Source: Modestobacter caceresii (lineage in GTDB: Bacteria > Actinomycetota > Actinomycetes > Mycobacteriales > Geodermatophilaceae). From it: a DNA stretch of 51,432 nt. Position numbers and translations under genes: made by a program. Positions 25,693 to 34,610 of this stretch are shown piece by piece. The DNA lies in assembly GCF_000761485.1 (NCBI RefSeq), contig NZ_JPMX01000040.1:1-51432 (forward strand). The letters run 5' to 3'. Under the pieces are notes generated by a model, which did not search any database, had not been told where the DNA came from, and saw nothing but the letters and a program-made list of their open reading frames with translations. The stretch's first letter is position 1. Every line of letters starts with the position of its first letter.

Positions 25693-28110
25693 ATGCGCCG
25701 AACCCCGTTCACCGCCGGCTGGCAGACCCGGCCGAAGGCCAACCCGTTCGCCGAGCTCACCGGCGGCGCCCCGCCCTGGGAGACGGTCACCCTCCCGCAC
25801 GACGCCACGCTGGGGCGGCAGCGGGGGCCGGAGCACGGCGCGGCCTCCGGCTACACCCCCGGCGGCACGTACGAGTACCGGACGACGCTGGCGGCACCCG
25901 TGCAGTGGCGGGACCGCACGGTGCTGCTGGACTTCGAGGGCGTCTACCGTTCGGCGAGCGTCTACCTCAACGGCGCGCTGGTCGCGCAGCAGGCTGCGGG
26001 CTACACCGGTTTCGCCGTGCCGCTGGATGGCCACCTGCGGCCCGGTCAGGCCAACGAGATCCGCGTCGAGTGCCGGGCGCACGCCGACTCCCGCTGGTAC
26101 GCGGGTGCCGGTGTCCACCGCCCGGTCCACCTCGTCGTCGGCCCGCTACTGCACATCGCCCTGGACGGCGTCCGGGTCACCACCCCGGACGTCGAAGGTG
26201 ACCTGGCGCTGGTCGAGGTGGCGACGACCATCGAGAACGACGGCCGCGGACTGCGCACGGTCACCGTCGGCACGCAGCTGCGCGACGCCGCCGGCACCGT
26301 GGTGGGCACCGACCGGGTCCCGGTCAGCGTGCTGCCTGGTGAGCCCGCGGTCGTGCGCCAGCGGATCGCGGTGCGGGAACCGGCGCTGTGGGAACCGGAC
26401 TCCCCCGCGCTGTACACCGCCGCCGTCGCGCTCGTCGACGGCGACGAGCGGATCGACGACGACACCGTCTCCTTCGGCATCCGCAGCCTCTCCGTCGACC
26501 CGCACCGTGGGCTGCGGGTCAACGGGGAGCCGGTGCTGCTGCGCGGCGCCTGCATCCACTCCGACAACGGCGTGCTCGGCGCCGCCGCGATCGACCGGGC
26601 CGACGAGCGCCGGGTCGAGCTGCTCAAGCACGCGGGCTTCAACGCGCTGCGCAGCGCGCACAACCCGATGAGCCGGGCGATGCTCGAAGCCTGCGACCGG
26701 CTCGGCGTCCTGGTCATGGACGAGCTCACCGACGTCTGGACCCAGGGCAAGACCGACTTCGACGCCGCACTCACCTTCTCGCACGAGTGGGAGCGTGACC
26801 TGGCGGCGCTGGTCCGCAAGAACGTCAACCACCCCAGCGTGATCATGTACTCGATCGGCAACGAGATCCCCGAGGTGGGCCGGCCGGCCGGCGCGTTGTG
26901 GTCGCGGCGGCTGGCCGAGCGGGTGCGGGAGCTGGACCCCACCCGGCTGGTGACCAACGGCGTCAACGGCACGCTGAGCACCCCGTTCGACCCGGAGACG
27001 ATGGCCCTGCCGTCCGCCGACGAGGTCGGGATCAACACGATGATGGCCACGATGGGCGATCTCATGACGTCCATCGCGGCGTCGGAGGCGGTGGGCAACG
27101 CGACCGCCGAGACCTTCGGGGTGCTGGACGTGGCCGGGATGAACTACATGGACTCCCGCTACGAGGCCGACCGCGAGCGCTATCCGAACCGGGTCATCGT
27201 CGGCAGCGAGACCTTCCCGGCGCAGATCGACCGGCTCTGGCGCCAGGTACAGGACCTGTCGCACGTCATCGGCGACTTCACCTGGACCGGGTGGGACTAC
27301 CTCGGCGAGGCGGGCATCGGGCGGGTGTCCGACGCCGAGGACCCCGCCGCGGCGCAGTTGGCCGCGCCCTGGCCGTGGCTGGCCGCCTGGTGCGGCGACA
27401 TCGACATCACCGGGCAGCGCCGGCCCGCGTCGTACTACCGGGAGATCGTCTTCCGCCTGCGCCGCGAGCCCTACCTCGCCGTCGAGCGTCCCGAGCGGCA
27501 CGGCCGGGAGCAGGTGCTCTCCCCGTGGTCGTGGACCGACACCGTGGGCAGCTGGAGCTGGACCGGCGCGGAGGGCCGTCCGGTCACCGTCGAGGTCTAC
27601 AGCGACGCCGACGAGGTGGAGCTGCTGCAGGACGGCCGGTCGCTGGGCACCGCCCCGGCTGGGCAGGAGTGCCGCTTCCGGGCCACCTTCCAGGTCACGT
27701 ACACCCCCGGCGAACTGACCGCGGTGGCCCGCACGGGCGGCAAGGAGACCGGGCGCACCACCCTGCGGTCGGCGACCGGCCCCATGCACCTCACCGCGAC
27801 CGCCGACCGGGACGTCATCCGCGCCGACGACACGGACCTGGCCTTCGTCGACCTGTCGATCACCGACGCCGCCGGCACCGTCGTCCTCGGCACCGACCGG
27901 GAGCTGACGGTCGCCGTCGCCGGGCCTGCCGTGCTGCAGGGCCTGGGCAGCGCCGCGCCGGCGACCGAGGAGTCCTACCTCGATGACGTGCACGCCACCT
28001 TCGACGGCCGCGCGCTGGCCGTCGTCCGGCCCACCGGGCCCGGAGAGATCACCGTGACCGCGACCGCTCCCGGGTGTGCCTTGGTGACCGTCCGACTGGA
28101 GGCCCGATGA
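25693..28110 (+). CDS. GH2 family beta-galactosidase-like enzyme
   Basis: 805 residues. An N-terminal jelly-roll sugar-binding domain (WETVTLPHDATL, VLLDFEGVYRSASVYLNG) and an immunoglobulin-like domain precede the TIM barrel. Acid/base is Glu391 in SIGNEIPE and the nucleophile Glu506 in VGSETFP. C-terminal beta-domains (about 610-800) include DUF4982-like and bacterial Ig-like segments. GH2 covers beta-galactosidase, beta-glucuronidase, beta-mannosidase and others; the barrel sequence favours the beta-galactosidase-like branch. It is the only glycosidase gene in the operon not overlapping its predecessor (50-base gap). Confidence 0.93.
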   Translation: MRRTPFTAGWQTRPKANPFAELTGGAPPWETVTLPHDATLGRQRGPEHGAASGYTPGGTYEYRTTLAAPVQWRDRTVLLDFEGVYRSASVYLNGALVAQQAAGYTGFAVPLDGHLRPGQANEIRVECRAHADSRWYAGAGVHRPVHLVVGPLLHIALDGVRVTTPDVEGDLALVEVATTIENDGRGLRTVTVGTQLRDAAGTVVGTDRVPVSVLPGEPAVVRQRIAVREPALWEPDSPALYTAAVALVDGDERIDDDTVSFGIRSLSVDPHRGLRVNGEPVLLRGACIHSDNGVLGAAAIDRADERRVELLKHAGFNALRSAHNPMSRAMLEACDRLGVLVMDELTDVWTQGKTDFDAALTFSHEWERDLAALVRKNVNHPSVIMYSIGNEIPEVGRPAGALWSRRLAERVRELDPTRLVTNGVNGTLSTPFDPETMALPSADEVGINTMMATMGDLMTSIAASEAVGNATAETFGVLDVAGMNYMDSRYEADRERYPNRVIVGSETFPAQIDRLWRQVQDLSHVIGDFTWTGWDYLGEAGIGRVSDAEDPAAAQLAAPWPWLAAWCGDIDITGQRRPASYYREIVFRLRREPYLAVERPERHGREQVLSPWSWTDTVGSWSWTGAEGRPVTVEVYSDADEVELLQDGRSLGTAPAGQECRFRATFQVTYTPGELTAVARTGGKETGRTTLRSATGPMHLTATADRDVIRADDTDLAFVDLSITDAAGTVVLGTDRELTVAVAGPAVLQGLGSAAPATEESYLDDVHATFDGRALAVVRPTGPGEITVTATAPGCALVTVRLEAR

Positions 28111-29954
28111 GCACCAACCGACGAACGGCGGTCTCCCCCGAGGGGATCCGCTTCCGCGACCTGGACGGCGACGGGGTGATGGCACCCTACGAGGACGCGC
28201 GGCTGTCGGCCGAGGAGCGGGTGGCCGACCTGGTCCCGCGGCTGTCGCTGGCCGAGAAGGCCGGCCTGCTGTTCCACACGATCATCGGCGTGGGCGATCC
28301 GGGCGCACACGACGTGCCGGCCGGGATTAGCCCCTACTCGCCCCGGGAGCTGGTCGGCGAACGGCTGATCAACCACCTCAACGTGCACGCGCTGCCCTCG
28401 CCGCGGGAGACGTCGCGCTGGGTGAACGCGGTGCAGGAGCTGGCCGAGCAGACCCCACACGGGATCCCGGTCACCTTCTCCACCGACCCGCGGCACTCGT
28501 TCACCGAGAACAGCGGCGTCTCTTTCGAGGCCGGGTCTCTGTCCCAGTGGCCCGAGGGCCTGGGCCTGGCCGCGATCGGCAGCGCCGAGCGGGTCCACGA
28601 GTTCGCCGATGTGGTACGCCGCGAATACCTGGCGCTGGGGCTGCGGGCCGCGCTGCACCCGCAGGTCGACCTGGCGACCGAGCCGCGGTGGGGCCGCCAG
28701 GCGCAGGCCTTCGGGCAGGACGCCGGAACCGCGTCGGCGTTCGTCGCCGCCTACCTGCAGGGCATGCAGGGCGAGCGGCTCGGGCCGGACAGCGTGGCCT
28801 GCACGACCAAGCACTTCCCCGGCGGGGGCCCGCAGCTCGACGGCGAGGACCCGCACTTCCCCTACGGCCGGGAGCAGGTGTACCCGGGCGGCCGGTTCGC
28901 CGAGCACCTGGAGCCGTTCCGCGCGGCGATCGCGGCCGGGACCAGCGGGATGATGCCGTACTACGGGATGCCCGTCGGGCTGCACCTGGACGGGGAGCCG
29001 GTCGAGGAGGTCGCGTTCAGCTTCAACCGGCGGATCATCACCGACCTGCTGCGCGAGGAGCTCGGCTACGACGGCGTCGTGCTCACCGACTGGGGCCTGC
29101 TCACCGACGTCGAGGTCTTCGGCAAGCCCTTCCCGGCCCGCGCCTGGGGCGTGGAGCACCTGTCCCCGCTGGAGCGAGCGGCCCGGATCCTGGACGCCGG
29201 CGCCGACCAGTTCGGTGGCGAGACGCGCACCGATCTGGTGCTGGAGCTGGTGACCAGCGGCCGGGTGGAGGAGGCGCGGATCGACGGTGCGGTGCGCCGC
29301 CTGCTGCTGGTGAAGTTCTCCCTCGGCCTGTTCGACGACCCCTACGTCGACGAGGACGAGGCCGAGCGCGTGGTCGGGGCCGCGGAGTTCCGCGCCGCCG
29401 GGCACCGCGCGCAGGCCGAGTCGGTCACCGTGCTGGGCAACGACGCGGTCCTGCCGTTCCCGCCGGGCGGACGGCTCTACCTGGACGGCATCGACCCGGC
29501 GGTAGCAGCCGGGTACGGGGAGGTCGTCGACGACCCGGGCTCGGCCGATCTGGCCGTCGTCCGGCTGCAGGCACCGTTCGAGCCGCGGGACGAGTACTTC
29601 CTGGAGGCCATGTTCCACCAGGGGTCCCTGGACTTCCCCGCCGAGGTGGTCGAGCGCATCACCGCGCTGGCCGCCCGGGTGCCCATGGTCCTGGACGTCA
29701 CGCTGGACCGGCCTGCCGTCCTCACCCCGTTCGACGGGGTGGTCGCCGCGCTCACCGCCACCTTCGGCACCTCCGACGCCGCACTGCTCGACGCGCTCAC
29801 CGGCCGCATCGCCCCGTGCGGGCGGCTGCCGTTCGAGCTCCCCCGCTCCATGGACGCCGTGCGGGCCAGCCGCTCCGACGTGCCATCGGACACCGCCGAT
29901 CCGCTGTACCCCCACGGGCACGGCTTCGATCTGCAGGGACACCCGGAGCAGTGA
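28107..29954 (+). CDS. Second GH3 glycosidase, compact form
   Basis: 615 residues. It starts with an EF-hand-like RDLDGDGVMAPYED segment, then LSLAEKAGLLFH. The barrel carries STDPRHSF, KHFPGGGPQ followed by DGEDPHFPYG, and the nucleophile Asp328 in VLTDW. It lacks the PA14 insert and the fibronectin-like end of the first GH3, so it is an independent subfamily rather than a tandem duplicate. The C-terminal second domain is short. It has no signal peptide and overlaps its neighbours by four bases on both sides. A beta-glucosidase or beta-xylosidase role is likely. Confidence 0.93.
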   Translation: MSTNRRTAVSPEGIRFRDLDGDGVMAPYEDARLSAEERVADLVPRLSLAEKAGLLFHTIIGVGDPGAHDVPAGISPYSPRELVGERLINHLNVHALPSPRETSRWVNAVQELAEQTPHGIPVTFSTDPRHSFTENSGVSFEAGSLSQWPEGLGLAAIGSAERVHEFADVVRREYLALGLRAALHPQVDLATEPRWGRQAQAFGQDAGTASAFVAAYLQGMQGERLGPDSVACTTKHFPGGGPQLDGEDPHFPYGREQVYPGGRFAEHLEPFRAAIAAGTSGMMPYYGMPVGLHLDGEPVEEVAFSFNRRIITDLLREELGYDGVVLTDWGLLTDVEVFGKPFPARAWGVEHLSPLERAARILDAGADQFGGETRTDLVLELVTSGRVEEARIDGAVRRLLLVKFSLGLFDDPYVDEDEAERVVGAAEFRAAGHRAQAESVTVLGNDAVLPFPPGGRLYLDGIDPAVAAGYGEVVDDPGSADLAVVRLQAPFEPRDEYFLEAMFHQGSLDFPAEVVERITALAARVPMVLDVTLDRPAVLTPFDGVVAALTATFGTSDAALLDALTGRIAPCGRLPFELPRSMDAVRASRSDVPSDTADPLYPHGHGFDLQGHPEQ

Positions 29955-32557
29955 CCGATTCGACCGTCACCGTCGTCCGGCTGCGGACCGCCGACGACGC
30001 CGGCCTCGTCGCCACCGCGAGTGCGCAGCCCCGGCTGTCCTGGTCGCTGGCCGCCGACCGGCCGGGCGTGCTGCAGCGCGGCTACGAGGTGCAGGTGGCC
30101 GCCGACCCGGGGTTCACCGACCCGAAGTCCAGCGGCGAGGTGCACTCCGACGTGGTCGTTGATCATGACTGGCCGGCTCCGCCGCTGGCCAGCCGCCAGG
30201 TGGCCTTTTGGCGAGTCCGCGTCCGGACCGACGCCGGGTGGACGGCGTGGAGCCGGCCCGCCCGCGTGGAGGCCGCGCTCCTGCTCGACGCCGACTGGAC
30301 CGCCCGGCCGGTGACCGTGCCCAGTGACCGCGGGCGGGCCGAGGCAGGGCCGGTGCCGCTGGTCCGGCGGGAGTTCGAGCTGACGGCCGAGCCGGTGTCG
30401 GCGCGGCTGTACGTCACCGCGCTCGGCGTGCACCGGACCTCGCTGAACGACCGCTCGGTCGGCGACGAGCTGCTGGAGCCGGGCTGGACCAGCTACCCCG
30501 GCCGGCTGCTGTACGCGACGCACGACGTCACCGCCCTGCTGCAGGCCGGCCGCAATGTGCTCAGCGCCGCGGTCGGTGACGGCTGGTACCGCGGCAACCT
30601 CGGCTGGGAGGGCGTGCGCAACTTCTACGGCGACGCCTTGGCGCTCCTCGCCCAGCTGGAGGTGACCTGCGCCGACGGCAGCACGGTCATCGTCGGCACG
30701 GACGCGAGCTGGCGCGGCGGGTACGGCGCCGTCCGGGCTGCCGACCTCTACGACGGGTGCGACGTCGACCTGCGCGCGGAGCCGGCCGGCTGGCACTCCG
30801 CAGGCTTCGACGACACCGGCTGGGAGGCGGTGGACACCCTGCCCCTGCCGGAGGGGCTGGGTCAGCGCGCCCATCCGCCGGTGCGCGTGCTGGAGGTGAT
30901 CGAGCCGGCGGTGACGCCCCTGCCCGACGGGATCCTGTCGGTGGATACCGGGCAGAACCTGACCGGCTGGCTGCGGCTGCGGGTGACCGGCCCGGCCGGT
31001 GCCCGGGTGACCGTACGGCATGCCGAGGTGCTGGACGAGCGGGGTCGGCTGATCACCACGCTGCTGCGCTCGGCCCGGGCCACCGACAGCTACGTGCTGG
31101 CCGGCGGCACCGTGGAGCTCGAGCCGGAGTTCACCTTCCACGGTTTCCGGTACGCCGAGATCGAGGCCGCACCGGAGGTGACCGTGGACCGGGTCGAGGT
31201 CGCCGTCGTCGCGAGCGACCTGCGGCGCACCGGCTCCGATCCCCGGGTGGACCAGCTGTTCTCCAACGTAATCTGGTCCCAGCGGGACAACTTCCTGTCC
31301 ATCCCGACCGACTGCCCACAGCGGGACGAGCGGCTGGGGTGGACCGGCGACATCATGGCCTTCGCGCCGACCGCGGCGGCCAACTTCGACAGCCGGGCCT
31401 TCCTGGACAGCTGGCTCACCGATGTCGGCCTCGAACAGCGGCCCAGCGGTGGGGTGCCGATGGTGGTCCCCGACTGTCTGAGTTTCGAGTTCCCCGCGCC
31501 GCTGCCGAAGGCCGATGGAGCCGCGGGCTGGGCCGATGCGGCCACCGTCGTCCCCACCGCCCTGTTCCGCGCCGCCGGCTCTCGCGACCTGCTGCGCCGC
31601 CACTTCCGGCTGATGCAGCGCTGGGTCGACTACGTCGCCGGGCTGCTGGGCGAGGACGGCACCTGGAGCGGGTACATGCAGCTCGGCGACTGGCTGGACC
31701 CCAACGCGCCGCCGGAGCAGCCGTTCCGGTCGATCACCGACTCCGACTACGTCGCGACCGCCTTCGTCGCGCACAGCGCCAGGCTGCTGGCCCAGGCCTG
31801 CCGGGAACTGGGGGCCGACGAGGGCGCACAGCGGTACGCCGCCCTGGGCGACCGGGTCGCGCGGGCGGCCTGGGGGAAGTGGGCCGAGCACGCCCGCACC
31901 ACCCAGACCGGCTGCGCGCTGGCCATCGAGTTCGGTCTCGCCCCGGCCCAGGAGCGGGCCGGTGTCGGGGAGGCGCTGGCCGCGCTGGTGCGGGCCAACG
32001 GCGGCCGGGTCGGCACCGGCTTCCTCGGGACGCCGTTCGTGCTGCCCGCGCTGACGGCGACCGGCCACCTGGGGGCGGCTCACCAGCTGCTGCTGAACGA
32101 GGACTGCCCGGGCTGGCTCTACCAGGTCGGGCACGGTGCGACCACCACCTGGGAGCGCTGGGACGGCATCCTCCCCGACGGCACGGTGCACCCCGGCGAC
32201 ATGGCCGACGGGTCGGCGATGTCATCGTTCAACCACTATGCCTACGGGGCGGTGGCCTCCTGGCTCTACGAGTCCGTCGCCGGGCTCGCACCGGCCGCGC
32301 CCGGCTACCGCGAGATCCGGATCGCCCCCCAGCCCGGCGGTGGGCTCGCCCGGGCGTCGGCGGCCATCGAGACCGAGTACGGCCGGGCATCGGTGGGCTG
32401 GTCGCTCACCGGCCCGGTCCTGACCGTCGACGTCGAGCTGCCGCCGGGCACCACCGGCCGTTTCACCACCCCGGCCGGCTGGTCCTCCGCAGAACCGGTC
32501 GCCGAGCTCGGCTCCGGGCACCACTCGGTCGTCCTCACCCAGGGAGCAAACACGTGA
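29951..32557 (+). CDS. GH78 alpha-L-rhamnosidase
   Basis: 868 residues with a GH78 layout: N-terminal fibronectin-III-like domain (LSWSLAADRPGVLQRGYEVQV), two jelly-roll modules, an alpha/alpha-barrel and a C-terminal beta-domain. Catalytic landmarks are Glu460 in DCPQRDERLGWTGD (general acid region) and Glu735 in TTTWERWDG (general base). No export signal. The enzyme removes terminal alpha-linked rhamnose, typical of plant flavonoid and saponin glycosides and of some polysaccharide side chains. It gives the best clue to the natural substrate of this locus. Confidence 0.95.
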   Translation: MTDSTVTVVRLRTADDAGLVATASAQPRLSWSLAADRPGVLQRGYEVQVAADPGFTDPKSSGEVHSDVVVDHDWPAPPLASRQVAFWRVRVRTDAGWTAWSRPARVEAALLLDADWTARPVTVPSDRGRAEAGPVPLVRREFELTAEPVSARLYVTALGVHRTSLNDRSVGDELLEPGWTSYPGRLLYATHDVTALLQAGRNVLSAAVGDGWYRGNLGWEGVRNFYGDALALLAQLEVTCADGSTVIVGTDASWRGGYGAVRAADLYDGCDVDLRAEPAGWHSAGFDDTGWEAVDTLPLPEGLGQRAHPPVRVLEVIEPAVTPLPDGILSVDTGQNLTGWLRLRVTGPAGARVTVRHAEVLDERGRLITTLLRSARATDSYVLAGGTVELEPEFTFHGFRYAEIEAAPEVTVDRVEVAVVASDLRRTGSDPRVDQLFSNVIWSQRDNFLSIPTDCPQRDERLGWTGDIMAFAPTAAANFDSRAFLDSWLTDVGLEQRPSGGVPMVVPDCLSFEFPAPLPKADGAAGWADAATVVPTALFRAAGSRDLLRRHFRLMQRWVDYVAGLLGEDGTWSGYMQLGDWLDPNAPPEQPFRSITDSDYVATAFVAHSARLLAQACRELGADEGAQRYAALGDRVARAAWGKWAEHARTTQTGCALAIEFGLAPAQERAGVGEALAALVRANGGRVGTGFLGTPFVLPALTATGHLGAAHQLLLNEDCPGWLYQVGHGATTTWERWDGILPDGTVHPGDMADGSAMSSFNHYAYGAVASWLYESVAGLAPAAPGYREIRIAPQPGGGLARASAAIETEYGRASVGWSLTGPVLTVDVELPPGTTGRFTTPAGWSSAEPVAELGSGHHSVVLTQGANT

Positions 32558-33306
32558 CCGGCCGCCTCACCGGCAGGACTGCCCTCGTGACCGGCGCCGC
32601 GGCCGGCATCGGCCGGGCCGTCGCCGACCGGTTCGTCGCCGAGGGAGCCCGGGTGGCCTACGCCGACCGGGACACTGCCGGTGCCCAGGCGGCGGCCACC
32701 GCCGCGACCGCCCGGGCGGTGCCGATGGACGTCACCGACGAGTCGGCTGTCGTGGCCGGCTTCGCCGCGCTCGCCGCCGACGGCTGGGTGCCCGACGTGG
32801 TCGTGGTCAACGCCGGGGTGCAGCTGTTCGGCCAGGACGCCGAGATCGCCGACCTCGACCTCGACGTGTGGCGCCGCACCCACGAGGTGAACCTGACCGG
32901 AGCGTTCCTGTCGATGAAGCATGCCGTTCGCGGGATGCTGACGATCGGCGGCGGGTCGATCGTGCTCACCGGCAGCCCGACCGCCGTGCGTGGCGAGGGG
33001 CGCGACTTCATTGCGTACGCCTCGTCCAAGGCCGGCATGCACGGGCTCGGTCGCACGGTCGCCGCCGCCTACGCCGACCGCAGCATCCGGGTCAACACGG
33101 TGGTGCCGCCCTACACCGAGACCGGCCTGGTCAGCACCATCGCGACCGACCCCGCCGCCCGGGCGGCCATCGTCGGGCGCATCCCGATGGGCCGGCCCGG
33201 CACCGTGGCCGACCTCGAGGGCGTCTACGTGTTCCTCGCCAGCGATGAGTCGACGTTCGCCACAGGGGGCACGTTCGCCGTGGACGGCGGGATGACAACG
33301 CTCTAA
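32554..33306 (+). CDS. Short-chain dehydrogenase/reductase
   Basis: 250 residues. Classical SDR with TGAAAGIG (13-20), NAG (86-88), Asn113, Ser141 and YASSK (Tyr155, Lys159); the C-terminal AVDGG closes the fold. GTG 32554 overlaps the rhamnosidase stop by four bases, making it the last coupled gene. It may oxidise a released sugar such as rhamnose or galactose to the lactone, or act on an aglycone hydroxyl. Sugar dehydrogenase is only a hypothesis from context. Integrase remnants begin about 90 bases downstream. Confidence 0.93.
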   Translation: MTGRLTGRTALVTGAAAGIGRAVADRFVAEGARVAYADRDTAGAQAAATAATARAVPMDVTDESAVVAGFAALAADGWVPDVVVVNAGVQLFGQDAEIADLDLDVWRRTHEVNLTGAFLSMKHAVRGMLTIGGGSIVLTGSPTAVRGEGRDFIAYASSKAGMHGLGRTVAAAYADRSIRVNTVVPPYTETGLVSTIATDPAARAAIVGRIPMGRPGTVADLEGVYVFLASDESTFATGGTFAVDGGMTTL

Positions 33307-33393
33307 GCCACGACGAACTACCGGCCCGCGCGGTCGGCGGTCGCCATGAGTGGTCAACGACTGTCCCGCGCCGGGTCTGATGGAGCCTCCACT

Positions 33394-33762
33394 AAACCCG
33401 GGACAGGACGCCAGCAGCAGGAGCGGCGGGCGACCGGTGGCAGCTGGGTGGTGGAACAGGGGCTCGTCTTCACCACCGAGATAGGCACTCCCCTGGAGCC
33501 GCGAAACGTCCTGCGCCGGTTCGAGCAACTCGCCCGAAGGGCGGCCTTGCCGGGGTCAGCCTCCACACACTCCGGCACACCGCGGCCAGCCTGCTCCTGG
33601 CTGCGGGCACGCACACCAAGGTCATGCAGGAGCACCTGGGGCACTCGTCGTATGCGATCACCGCGGACCATCTACAGCCACGTCACGCCGGCACAGCAGC
33701 GAGAGGTCTTGCAGTCGACCCCCATCGGCCATGAGTACATCGAGATCGTCGAGCAGGCGTAA
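33394..33762 (+). pseudogene. Tyrosine recombinase C-terminal fragment with two frameshifts
   Basis: Three frames together spell an integrase end: GLVFTTEIGTPLEPRNVLRR, then after a shift near 33545 the box HTLRHTAASLLLAAGTHTK and QEHLGHSSYAIT, then a shift near 33667 to IYSHVTPAQQREV with the catalytic tyrosine. The N-terminal two thirds are missing. The fragment directly follows the end of the glycoside operon and marks the start of a run of broken genes. It has no adjacent tRNA copy. Confidence 0.8.
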
Positions 33763-33769
33763 CTGGCAG

Positions 33770-34040
33770 GTGTTGTCGAACCAGGCGAAGGGCGCAGTGA
33801 CGGAGTCGCCGCGCTGGACGTGTCGGATTCCGAGCCGACCTCCGCGACCACGCCGATGAATACGTCGCCCATCGGAGTGCCCTGCTCAGCGGCGGGCATG
33901 GCGTGGCAGCGGTACAGGCCAGAGCCGCGGACACAGGCACGGACGACGCGGACCAGCGCGTCGGTTGACTGCTCGACCTTCGGATCGGGCGAGTTCTCCA
34001 CGCGGACGTCGACGGCGCCGTCCATGACAGTTGCTCGCGT
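33770..34040 (-). pseudogene. N-terminal fragment of a zinc-dependent alcohol dehydrogenase
   Basis: Read leftward: ATVMDGAVDVRVENSPDPKV, then TDALVRVVRACVRGSG, then AAEQGTPMG, a shift near 33825, then QRGDSVTAPFAWFDNTC. This matches the first 110 or so residues of zinc MDR dehydrogenases, but the zinc-ligand CGSD has become RGSG and the PMGHE histidine has become Asp. The rest of the gene is absent. The codon expected to be the start reads ATA. Confidence 0.7.
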
Positions 34041-34148
34041 TATCCTGCGCCTTCCTGTTGGAGTCAGCGACGGACGGAGCTGCGTAACGGGCCGCGACGG
34101 CGCCCGACATGGCTGCGACGGGCTTCTCCAGCGTGAAGCGCACATAGA

Positions 34149-34578
34149 GGTGCAGTTCGGCGAGACCGTGCTGGTGCTGGGCATCGGACCGGTTGGCCGC
34201 ATGGGTGTGGCCGGGGCCGCCCTGCGTGGCGCCGGACGGATCATCGCGATGGCTCGCGCCCTCGAACCGTAGAGCTCGCGCGTCGTTACGGCGCCACCGA
34301 CGTCGTCGACTACGAGGAAGGGGACGTCGCTGCCCGTGCTGCCCCCTGACCGGCGGTGAGCCGGTCGACACCGTGTCGATCGCCAGCGGCGGTAGCGCCA
34401 CCGACGCCTTCACGACCGCACTGACCGCGGCCAATTCGACAGGCCACGTGGCCTGTGTGGCCGACTCCTTCGACGATACCGTCACCGTGCCACTGGATTT
34501 GTCGGACTTCGGGGTGATGAAGAGTTCATCACCGGGGCGCCCGTCAACGACTGCCGCGATCACCTGGAATGCGGGCGT
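34149..34578 (+). pseudogene. Nucleotide-binding-domain fragment of a second alcohol dehydrogenase
   Basis: Rightward frames spell ETVLVLGIGPVGRMGVAGAA, then VELARRYGATDVVDYEEGDV, then LTGGEPVDTVSIASGG with ATDAFTTAL, then EEFITGAPVN. Several single-base shifts join them. This is the coenzyme-binding half of an MDR dehydrogenase. It lies head-to-head with the other fragment, so either two genes decayed here or one was split by an inversion. Confidence 0.7.
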
Positions 34579-34610
34579 TCGTCGAGGACGTTCACGCGGT
34601 GGCGGCCGCG

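Noticed and set aside
28107-29954. Second GH3 as a tandem duplicate of the first
   Set aside because: It lacks the PA14 insert and fibronectin-like end and has different barrel motifs (KHFPGGG versus KHYVAND), so it is a different GH3 subgroup.
21633-33306. Secreted polysaccharide-degrading system
   Set aside because: None of the glycosidases has a signal peptide or lipobox at its supported start. Only the binding protein is exported, so degradation should be intracellular.
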